From contig JALBUN010000023.1 in the NCBI GenBank assembly GCA_025174535.1, forward strand, positions 1,984,001-2,048,000: 64,000 nucleotides of DNA. The letters run 5' to 3'. Source of the stretch: Cantharellus purpuraceus. Taxonomy: Eukaryota; Basidiomycota; Agaricomycetes; Cantharellales; Hydnaceae. Position 1 is the stretch's first letter. Each line of letters starts with the position of its first letter. Below the pieces are notes generated by a model. It was not told the origin of the DNA, did not search any database, and saw only the letters and a list, made by a program, of their open reading frames with translations. Of the stretch, positions 56,598 to 64,000 are shown in pieces. The translations under genes and the position numbers were made by a program.

Positions 56598-59469
56598 ATG
56601 TCTATCAAAGCGTCGTCCTCTACGCCGGTGGAGCAGACATTTCGTTCAAAAACTAGCAAGCGGAGGCTTAGTTTCGTCAGTACCAGGGGATTTGCCCAGA
56701 CTCTATCGACCGAGTTGTCCTTGACAGTCAGTAGGCTGTTGTCTACTTGAGCGATGCTGAACCCCGCAATGTAGCCTATGTGGGCCGGCATTGCGGCCCA
56801 GGTCAAGAGCACCACTAGCGTGGAGGTGGCTATCTCGATACACGATGGCACATACAGTACAGACTACGCTGAGACCACTCTCGAATTCGAAGAAGGTCCC
56901 ACGGAGAGCCATTCTTCCAAAATTGAAGATCACATCATACAAACCCTGAGGACATTCAGCAACGAGCACGTCTGCAAGTTCATCGGTGCTGGTGTAACAC
57001 TGAGTCTTTTCAAAGAAGTCCCTAAACTCTGCACACGGCTCTGGTTGGAGGTGGATATCGTTCCTATCGTATTTGATATTAAGCCATACGCCAAGGAGGC
57101 CTCTTCAACACGAATCAAAGTCAAGCACTCACGTTCAGCGCAAGCGTCTGGCACAGGCACGCCTGTTGCTTCAGTTCAAGGTAGCAACCTTGATAAGCAC
57201 ATGGGCTCGATATCGAAGACACTTCCCATTCCGCGTATGTTGGATGAGCAAGCAGACTCTGCTGCCCGCAAGTGTCTTGTTCAGTTCGGTGTGTTGCTAC
57301 TCTTAAGTCGAAGATTGTATCCGTTGAGCAACCAACACAGGGCCTGGAAATAATCCCCGGTTGTCAATTGGGTGCAAGAACAATGTTGAGGTCAGTATGG
57401 CCGGTAAGATTCATCTGGTAGACGATCTCGCGCTTTACGAGAAGGAAGTCAGCATGGGCACTTGGAATGCGGTACTCAAGTACGCAGAGGAGTATGTGTC
57501 TGATTCTGTCAGTGGACGACGCTTCTGCCACTGACCTCTGTCGAAGACTCAGGGAAAAAAAGATTAAGATTGGGTTCTTTAGTTCGACACCTCAAGGAGG
57601 TGAGAATGATGATGATAGGCGTTTATAGGGAAACTTATCAATCCACTTGACATGAACCCCAGGTGGTGTTGCACTAGTATGTCAAAACCTGTTTGTGTTA
57701 GACACTTGCGGCTAAAGTCTACTCACGCCTAGATGCGGCATGCGCTGATTAGGTTTTTGGATTTGCTAGATGTAGATGCAGCATGGTTGGTGCATGATTT
57801 GCCTTTCCAGACTTCTCTTACTTGCCCTCCGTTTACAGGTATGTACCTAATCCATCACCAGCTGTATTCCGTAAGTTTTCGCCCCTCGCTCGTACGCTGA
57901 AGTTCTCTAATCCGACAGCAACCATCGTTATCTTAGGGACAACAAAGAACAATCACAACATACTACAGGGCGTTGCCAGCCCTGGCACCAGGCTTACCGA
58001 ACAAGAACGACAAACATTTGACCAATGGATCGAGAAGAATGCGTACAGATACTGGTTTTCTGAAGGGGGACCACTTACTTCTGGCGGTATCGACGTCGCC
58101 TTTATTGGTATGTGTTTGCGTTTTGAGGCACGTCTGCAACTCATCCAATTGGCATGTCCAGATGATCCCCAGATGCCTGGTCTAATCCCTATGATACGCA
58201 AAGCACGCCCAAGCCTGCCAATCATATACAGATCTCACATTGAGATTCGCAGTGACCTTGTACACATCAAGGGATCCCCTCAGCATGAAGTCTGGAGTTA
58301 CTTGTGGGACAGGATCAAACTCGCTGGTACTAATATACTATTCTCAACGCAAGCTATGTTCTGACAAAGAGTGGCAACGTTCAGACTTGTTCATAGCTCA
58401 TCCAGTCTCGAAGTTCGTTCCCAACGACGTGCCCAGTCACATTCTGGGGTTGATGCCAGCTACCACTGACTGGTACGACCCTTATATCATAGCTTCTAAC
58501 TGAGCCTGATCTACCTCCAGGCTCGACGGGCTAAACAAGCATTTGGCTACCTGGGATTCTCATTATTACATGACAGAGCTGCGAGGCCTATGTGCAAAAG
58601 AACGCATGGCGGAGCTCGCCTGGCCCAAACGCGAATACTTTGTGCAAGTCGCACGTTTCGACCCGGCAAAGGGTATCCCGGCCGTTATAGACTCCTATTG
58701 CTTGTTCCGCGGACTCCTTAAAGGAGACGGCGTGACGACAATAGAGAGTGTACCCCAGCTTCTGCTGTGCGGGCATGGCGCTGTGGATGACCCGGACGCG
58801 AGTCTGATTTATGATGAAATCTTGGAACTGCTGCAGGACGAGTATCATGATTATGCTCACGATATTATAGTCCTGCGCCTTCCTCCATGCGATCAACGTG
58901 AGTGATTAATTCTGTCCCAGATCGACGACATCGATCAAACTTTCAAGTTTAGTTTTGAATGCCATTATGGCCAATGCGAAAATTGCGCTTCAGCTTTCTT
59001 TCAGAGAAGGGTTCGAAATCAAGGTCTCGGAGGCACTACACGCAGGTCGCCCCGTAGTCACTACACGTAGCGGTGGGATCCCTCTTCAGGTATGATATGC
59101 ATCGGTCTTCGATGTCGCTTTCATTAGACTTTCTGTACCTTATATCTCTCAAAGGTTCAGCATGGCAAGAACGGGTATCTCACGGATTATGGGGACACAG
59201 CTGCTGTAGCACACCATCTATACGATCTATGGACTGACGAGACTCTGTATGCACGGTTCAGCAAATATGCGAGGAAGAGTGTCTCGGATGAGGTGGGAAC
59301 CGTAGGCAACGCGCTTTGTTGGCTCTATCTTGCGACAACATTTGCGCGTGGCGAGAAGGTGAAACCGAACGGGGCGTGGATCATCGATCAAGCAAGAACG
59401 GCAGCTTGCGAGCCCTATACTGCAGGAGAACCGAGGTTACCGCGCCCGGATTTGCATGTTCAGGCATAA
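56598..59469 (+). CDS. Trehalose phosphorylase (retaining, GT4-type fungal enzyme)
   Basis: Reversibly converts trehalose and phosphate to glucose and alpha-glucose-1-phosphate; typical of mushroom-forming fungi. ATG 56598 (MSIKASSSTPVEQTF) leads over an intron to PMWAGIAAQVKSTTSVEVAI. Blocks in order: FIGAGVTLSLFKEVPKLCTR, VDIVPIVFDIKPYA, DEQADSAARKCLVQF, GPGNNPRLSIGCK, MAGKIHLVDDLALYEKE, KIKIGFFSSTPQGGG, ALIRFLDLLDVDAAW, YVPNPSPAVFR, TTKNNHNILQGVASPGTRLT, DDPQMPGLIPMIRKARPSLP, IIYRSHIEIRSDLVHIKGSP. The GT domain closes with REGFEIKVSEALHAGRPVVT (about 59005-59065). It ends PRLPRPDLHVQA, TAA at 59467-59469. All exons join in frame over roughly a dozen introns and match the whole family, so the gene looks intact. 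Confidence 0.95.
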
Positions 59470-59675
59470 AAGTTATGTTTGCTGTGTATACTGTGATATT
59501 CCCACAAGCCCCAACTTCAAAGAAGTGTAATCAGATGAGGCATACCATGCATACGCCGATCTACATTACAACGAGCATAAATTCCGTTCGGACATTAGGT
59601 ATTGTAGCGAGGAATATGATGATCGTGAGCCACGTCTATTCATGAAAAAGAGATGATGAGCATGGTCACAATAAT

Positions 59676-60523
59676 TTAGTCCAAATGCATCCAATGGCCT
59701 TTTACTCCTATTTTGCACTTTTCACAATCAGGGCGTGGGCCCATGGTTATTCTTGGTTTTCTCTGACCGGGAGAGGACCGGATGCTAAAGTTTGTGGCTG
59801 ATGTCGGCATAGGAGAAGATGTGATCATGGCTGAGTGCGCAAGTCCATGTCTCGATGGTGTGGCGGGCTGTACACGTATGTGGATGTCTGACCTTTGAGT
59901 CGCTGCAGAAGTAGAGACCTCAGGGTGTACTACGCCGATGAGAGGTAGAGGAGAAGAAAATGGAGTATGTATCGTGCCGGAAATGTTGAAAGACGGTTCC
60001 CCATGATTTCCCGCTGATGGAAAAAGCCCTGCTTCCATATCCGAATTCTGGACATCGGTCATCTAAAGTGCTGACAGCGGTCGTCCATTAAATAACAGTA
60101 CCCACCACAGCCTCATGCGCATCATTGTCATTGCCCTCAGCTGTCGTATCCATACCCCACCGTTCTGATTCTGGAAGAGTATCACGGCCAAAGCAAAACA
60201 AAGGGCTATCTAGTTTTAGTCCACCAGTCTTAGCAACCCAGTCGTCTGACGTTTTGCATTCACAGAACGCAGAAGAAGATCTGGTTTGAATGTCTGCACT
60301 TGCGTTTGGTGCTCGGTGTTGTTGAAAAGTGAGTATAGAGGACGTCCTTCCAGCAGAACATGAAGTACGTTTCTGTGGCATTGATCAGGTCAAAGAACAG
60401 CGAGCAGTAGCGCAAGCTTACCGACGGCCTATCTAACGGAGAAGGTGATGTTGGTGAGCGGGGACGTTTTCGGTCAGGACGCAGTGAGGGTGTAGAAGGA
60501 AAGTCAATCTCCATCTGCGACAT
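59676..60523 (-). CDS. Hypothetical basidiomycete protein with C-terminal CEKC motif
   Basis: Start 60523 (MSQMEIDFPSTPSLRPDRKR) is followed by a basic PRSPTSPSPLDRPS block, possibly a nuclear localisation signal. Intron 1 joins it to KRTSCSAGRTSSILTFQQHR and CECKTSDDWVAKTGGLKLDS; intron 2 (donor GTGGGT, acceptor TTTAG) joins to MTDVQNSDMEAGLFPSAGNH. The tail is Ser/Thr/Pro-rich and ends KPRITMGPRPDCEKCKIGVK, then GHWMHLD and TAA at 59676-59678. The closing GPRxDCEKC and GHWMH signature, with two Cys and two His, could bind one zinc; proteins with such an end seem familiar from mushroom genomes but I cannot name a function. It is convergent with the trehalose phosphorylase gene. Confidence 0.65.
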
Positions 60524-60698
60524 TGGTGCCAATTTGGCGAGATGGGGGTCGACAGCGATCCACACGGCCAATGCACTTGCACGAGGACAACCTAGAACCT
60601 TGTATTTAGAGACATTCAAGATAACATAGGTCTCTCACAATAAGTTTGCTTGCTGGGAGGTAAACACTGAATAGCTGGCAAGTGGCACCTTCCAGTTA

Positions 60699-60706
60699 TC
60701 ACGTGA
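60699..60706. promoter_or_regulatory. TCACGTGA palindrome upstream of the CEKC protein gene
   Basis: Perfect palindrome, in TTATCACGTGATCG, 176 bp upstream of the start at 60523. Confidence 0.45.
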
Positions 60707-61004
60707 TCGACAGCACCGCGACGCGACTCGCGTCACAATCGCCATAACAAGTGAAAACGGTGTAGCATGAGTATCAGCTGGCTCTTGGTTGAGATGTGGA
60801 TTCTACTTCCACATCCAACATAACCATGTTGAAGATAAGAGCTGATGGGACTGATACAATCTCTCTATTTTAGCTTACATCATGGTTAGTAATATGATGA
60901 TGTGGTTTTTCCCCTACTGAGTTCTCCAAAACTTCAACAAGTTATGGGTCCCAGCTTGACACTGGACCCCTTGAGTTGACATCCATAGTCTTGTTGTAAT
61001 CGCA

Positions 61005-61142
61005 ACCTTTGATGGACTAAAGGCATCTAGCCATGTGGGGTGGAATATTGCACAAAGACCTTTGACAGACTAAAGGCACCTAGCCACACAAGGCAGAATA
61101 TCACACACACACTCCAAGACCTGCAACAGATTGTAGGCACTT
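61005..61142 (+). repeat. Imperfect tandem repeat, unit about 53-60 bp
   Basis: Units at 61005-61057, 61058-61117 and a partial one at 61119-61142. Shared words are ACCTTTGA, GACTAAAGGCA, CTAGCCA and GAATAT. The first two units are clearly related; the third is more diverged. Confidence 0.6.
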
Positions 61143-61449
61143 GTTTTGGAACCCACAATATTATGGTGTTAGGGCAAACTCTAATGAAATGAACAGCTGA
61201 GAAGAATATCAAATCCTACTGCAGCACAACTCCAGAAATGATTTAACATTTGTACTTTGGTTACAATCCCTTGTATTGGTCAATGCAGACTATATGCAGA
61301 AAAGTAATATGTTTCTTAGCAGCAAGAAATGAATAAGACTTCCAGAGTCTAGAGTTCATGGACACTTAGGGGTCCAGATATTCCAAAATGAGGGGAATGT
61401 GTCAGGGTTCAAATAAGTCATATTCTATTTTTAGTATTTTCTCTTGACA

Positions 61450-61542
61450 CCCCTATCAGCGCAGCCTGTCAGGGTGCGTCTCCCCTATTTCATTGCCCCT
61501 ATCACTTCCCCTATCTTTCCTCCCCTATCTTGGTTCTCCTAT
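61450..61542 (+). repeat. CCCCTAT array in the retroelement leader
   Basis: Exact CCCCTAT at 61450, 61482, 61496, 61508 and 61522, plus CTCCTAT at 61536, the later ones spaced 12-14 nt. It lies just upstream of the TATA-like box, so it may be a promoter array. Confidence 0.65.
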
Positions 61543-61559
61543 CCGTCTCCATCATTTAG

Positions 61560-61566
61560 TATAAAG
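61560..61566 (+). promoter_or_regulatory. TATA-like box of the retroelement
   Basis: TATAAAG directly downstream of the CCCCTAT array and about 264 bp upstream of the gag start codon. It is the likely core promoter of the LTR. Confidence 0.5.
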
Positions 61567-61604
61567 ACTTGCCTTGGTGCAGTGTGATCCCCTCAGCTTG
61601 ATCT

Positions 61605-61685
61605 CTGAGGATATCCGCTGTACCAGGTAAGTCCCATGTATTTATCAGAAACAGCTGTATAGACTGAGGATATCCGCTGTACCAG
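61605..61685 (+). repeat. 22-bp perfect direct repeat with splice-like borders
   Basis: Copies at 61605-61626 and 61664-61685, exact over 22 bp, core GAGGATATCCGCTGTACCAG. Copy 1 is followed by GTAAGT, a perfect donor, and copy 2 ends CAG, a perfect acceptor, so the 59 nt from 61627 to 61685 could be spliced out. Confidence 0.8.
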
Positions 61686-61829
61686 CTGGCATTATTTCTT
61701 ATCGGCTCTCACTTATTGAGTATCTTGTTGTTGTGGCCTCGTCATCAGCGTCGCCCTCACAGAAGATCAAGCTCATAAGACGACCCCACACCTCATAACA
61801 CTTTCCCTATTAACTACTTCACCGATACC

Positions 61830-62972
61830 ATGACCGATCAGCTCCCTGAAGCCTATTGGGACACTCTAGGTGAAAGTGGTGGCTTTCTGCGAGCGTTGTT
61901 CAACACCCAGGCGCAGCAGCTCCAGCAGCTGCAACTCCAGAACCAGCACCTCCAAAGCCAGTTCGCCAATGTCCAGAACAACCTAGCAGATGCTGCCACT
62001 GCTGCTGCCATCGCTGCAGCACAGACCATCTCTCAGACCACCTCATTTCCCACACCTTCTCCTACATCGTCATCCGTTTGCCCAATAAGGGCAGCTGAAC
62101 CAGCCAAATTCAATGGAGATCGTGCAGAGTCGGAAGGTTTCATTCGCTCTATCAGGCTTGCCATTGCAGTCCAGCCTACATCTTTCCCAGATGAGCGGAC
62201 CAAGATCCTCTATGCCCTCTCTTTTATGACAGGAGGTTCTGCTGAAGTATGGGCGCACAATGAGACACAGGCAGTCATTGACAGGACCTCACCGCTCTCC
62301 ACCTTGGAGGAATTCATTAAGCAAGTGGAGAACGCTTTTGGGGACCCTGACCGCTCTCGAACAGCACGAACAAAGCTACACGATCTTAGGATGACACCTG
62401 GCATGTCAGCGGATGAATACACGGCACAGTTTGAGATACTAGCAGGAAGGACTGGGTTTAATGATGCAGCACTGGAAGATGCCTATGCCCGAGGGCTCCC
62501 TGCAATGATTCTTGACAAGATCCATGCACAGCCATCCCTCCCATCCGATCTCAAGGCATGGAAGGAAGCGGCCTGTCAAATTGACCGCAACCACCGTCGT
62601 CTTCTAGAAGTGAGACGTGCTCAGACTTCCCTCACTCCTGCCTGCTCTACCCCATCCCGCCCTCACAGCACTCCAGTCATCTCTGTACCAACTACCTTGG
62701 CAACCTCTAATGGTGCTGCACCTATGGATATTGACTCCAACCGCCATCGCATTGAGACTCAGACGTGCTATAACTGTGGAAAGCGTGGCCATATATCCCC
62801 AGCATGCCCTGAACCACGCAAGGAACGTATCCGAGCTGATCTCACACAAACAGCAATTGCAGGCATGATATCAGAGTCAGTAGCAGCTGCACTGAAGGCC
62901 AAGGAAGAAGCGCAGAAGGCAGTAATTCCAAAGCAAGAGGAGAAGCAGGATTTTCAGGCCAGTCAGCAGTGA
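61830..62972 (+). CDS. Retrotransposon Gag protein with CCHC zinc knuckle
   Basis: Structural protein of 380 residues from ATG 61830 to TGA at 62970-62972, without introns. The N-terminal coiled coil is Gln/Leu-rich (LQQLQLQNQHLQSQ). The capsid-like domain reads EPAKFNGDRAESEGFIRSIR, LSFMTGGSAEVWAHNE, TLEEFIKQVENAFGDPDRSR and RMTPGMSADEYTAQFEILAG. The nucleocapsid part has CYNCGKRGHISPACPEP, spacing C-2-C-4-H-4-C (about 62764-62815). The end is Lys/Glu/Gln-rich. The frame looks intact, so the copy may be fairly young. The pol frame overlaps its 3' end in the -1 register. Confidence 0.92.
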   Translation: MTDQLPEAYWDTLGESGGFLRALFNTQAQQLQQLQLQNQHLQSQFANVQNNLADAATAAAIAAAQTISQTTSFPTPSPTSSSVCPIRAAEPAKFNGDRAESEGFIRSIRLAIAVQPTSFPDERTKILYALSFMTGGSAEVWAHNETQAVIDRTSPLSTLEEFIKQVENAFGDPDRSRTARTKLHDLRMTPGMSADEYTAQFEILAGRTGFNDAALEDAYARGLPAMILDKIHAQPSLPSDLKAWKEAACQIDRNHRRLLEVRRAQTSLTPACSTPSRPHSTPVISVPTTLATSNGAAPMDIDSNRHRIETQTCYNCGKRGHISPACPEPRKERIRADLTQTAIAGMISESVAAALKAKEEAQKAVIPKQEEKQDFQASQQ

Positions 62973-63997
62973 AGAGCATGCCCTGCCTGACAAACCAGTT
63001 TTCAGTTCTTGAATCATGTACTGTAGGGCTCACAAGCGATATGTTACACGCACACTCCCTTGTCCATCAGACTGAAACCAAAACAGCCATGCCTGAAAAC
63101 CCTTCTCAACTTCCAGCTAAACATGATGACCCTCCTCGTCTCTACCTTCGATCTGCAGACATCCGTCGATGTACAAGAATTCCCATGAAAATCCACTCGG
63201 TAGACACTGGATACCCTCTAGCTGTGGATGCACTCCTCGATAGTGGTGCTACAGGAATGTTCATTGATGCAGAATATGTCAAAGCAGAGAAACTTCGAAC
63301 ACGCCCTCTACCACGTGCCATACCTGTTTATAACATTGATGGGACCCCAAATGAAGCAGGTTCAATCAAGGAAGAAGTCGATCTCATCTGCACATATGGG
63401 ACCCATACTGAACGTGCCACATTTTCAGTCACAAGCCTGGGAACCTTTGGCATAATTGTTGGGCACACCTGGCTTGTGAAGCACAACCCAGAGGTAGACT
63501 GGCGTACAGGAAAGGTACAGATGACTCGCTGCCCTGATTCATGTGGAGAAGTACCAGAACACAAAGAGCATTCGCTTGGTACAACTCCTTCAAATGGCAA
63601 GAACTCACACGGGCAACCCCAATACGAGGGAGACCGAACATTTGTTATCTTTGTAGAAGAAGACTTGGAGAATATCTATGCTGGTTCAACAGTTTCTCAA
63701 CAGCTCGCACAGAAGGCTGCAGAATCCACTCCAGTCAAAACCTTTGAGGAGATTGTCCCAAAGGCGTACTGGGGATTTAAGGATGTTTTTGCAAAGGAGT
63801 CCTTTGACCAACTTCCACCTCGAAAACTGTGGGACCACGCTATTGAACTCACTCCAGGAGCACAACCCTTCAGCACAAAGGTCTATCCAATGTCCCCAAA
63901 TGAGCAGAAGGAGTTGGACGCATTCCTTGAGGAGAACCTACGGAATCATCGTATACGTCCTTCCAAGTCACCCATGGCATCCCCTGTCTTTTTGTGA
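62969..63997 (+). CDS. Retrotransposon Pol, N-terminal part (protease and start of RT), frame broken near the window edge
   Basis: The frame at 62969-63997 is open upstream into gag for at least 100 nt, in the -1 register. It has no supported start: the first ATG is at 62978. The aspartic protease has AVDALLDSGATGMFIDAEYV (active-site Asp in DSGA, about 63223-63285), and GIIVGHTWLVKHNPEVDWRT is the second conserved block. The linker before RT reads VFAKESFDQLPPRKLWDHAI and PGAQPFSTKVYPMSPNEQKE, and RIRPSKSPMASPVF starts the RT domain. A TGA at 63995-63997 closes the frame right after a run of five T residues (63989-63993). In relatives this run continues into an open RT, so a single-base loss is likely; the alternative is a sequence error. 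Confidence 0.85.
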   Translation: MKSMPCLTNQFSVLESCTVGLTSDMLHAHSLVHQTETKTAMPENPSQLPAKHDDPPRLYLRSADIRRCTRIPMKIHSVDTGYPLAVDALLDSGATGMFIDAEYVKAEKLRTRPLPRAIPVYNIDGTPNEAGSIKEEVDLICTYGTHTERATFSVTSLGTFGIIVGHTWLVKHNPEVDWRTGKVQMTRCPDSCGEVPEHKEHSLGTTPSNGKNSHGQPQYEGDRTFVIFVEEDLENIYAGSTVSQQLAQKAAESTPVKTFEEIVPKAYWGFKDVFAKESFDQLPPRKLWDHAIELTPGAQPFSTKVYPMSPNEQKELDAFLEENLRNHRIRPSKSPMASPVFL

Positions 63998-64000
63998 AGA

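Larger units (their letters stand above)
60524..61399. other. Repeat-bearing intergenic DNA left of the retroelement
   Basis: About 880 bp without a gene. It includes a TCACGTGA site (60699), then AT-rich DNA with tandem imperfect repeats (61005-61142). Its character changes from about 60.8 kb, suggesting decayed mobile DNA flanking the element. Confidence 0.45.
61400..64000 (+). mobile_element. Ty3/gypsy LTR retrotransposon, 5' part
   Basis: Element with 5' leader/LTR, gag and the start of pol on the plus strand; it runs off the right edge. The left boundary is set at TGTCAGGGT (61400), which has a second copy at 61467, so the true LTR start could be either. No matching 3' LTR is visible because the window ends inside pol, and no clear tRNA primer-binding site was found. 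A TATAAAG box (61560-61566) sits in the leader. Gag has a CCHC knuckle and pol has an aspartic protease, then a conserved linker before reverse transcriptase. Fungal gypsy identity comes from these motifs and their order. Confidence 0.85.

Overview
The window comes from the nuclear genome of a filamentous basidiomycete, very probably an agaricomycete (mushroom-type) fungus. The genes are broken by many introns of about 45-60 nt, intergenic gaps are short, and the gene content fits: retaining trehalose phosphorylase, a Zn2Cys6 regulator, cell-wall glucanase, GH47 mannosidases and a Ty3/gypsy element. No prokaryotic, viral or organellar segment was seen. All exon joins were made by eye from splice signals and conserved family sequence.

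Layout. 1-16.9 kb is a dense housekeeping block: NUF2 (kinetochore), an Sgs1/BLM-type RecQ helicase and DDX41-type DEAD-box helicase, all on the minus strand, then galactose-1-phosphate uridylyltransferase (+), a Zn2Cys6 transcription factor (-), V-ATPase subunit A (-) and proteasome ATPase Rpt1 (+). 16.9-30.6 kb holds a gene-poor stretch, a LigB/DODA-type extradiol dioxygenase (+), a small basic hypothetical protein (-), a 5'-nucleotidase-type metallophosphoesterase (+), a mitochondrial PDK/BCKDK-type kinase (-), the Nedd4-type ubiquitin ligase Rsp5 (-) and a zinc-type alcohol dehydrogenase-like reductase (+). 30.7-41.8 kb has a small IF1-like ATPase inhibitor (-) and a notable glycan block: GH47 mannosidase (-), membrane-anchored GH5 exo-beta-1,3-glucanase (+), second GH47 mannosidase (+).

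42-60.5 kb encodes Sft2 (+), glyoxalase II (-), SRP receptor alpha (+), a single-pass Cys-rich membrane protein (-), a secreted double-psi beta-barrel protein (+), a conserved unknown with an RVxF motif (+), complex I 24 kDa subunit (-), an Fmp25/RCC1-like mitochondrial protein (+), trehalose phosphorylase (+) and a hypothetical protein (-). From about 61.4 kb to the right edge is the 5' part of a Ty3/gypsy LTR retrotransposon (leader, gag, start of pol), whose pol frame closes at the start of the reverse transcriptase region, right at the window edge.

Functional themes. Several gene pairs share very short divergent promoters of 105-163 bp (DDX41/GAL7, VMA1/RPT1, GLO2/SRP101, NDUFV2/FMP25); the last pair is entirely mitochondrial. 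The perfect palindrome TCACGTGA was found six times, always outside coding sequence and in five cases just upstream of a start codon, which suggests a shared bHLH-type regulatory site. Other points of interest are GC-AG introns, one next to a 10-nt microexon, and a 22-bp direct repeat with splice-like borders in the retrotransposon leader. I did not find a clear undescribed multi-gene system; the strongest candidates for follow-up are the promoter palindrome, the GH47-GH5-GH47 block and the retroelement leader.
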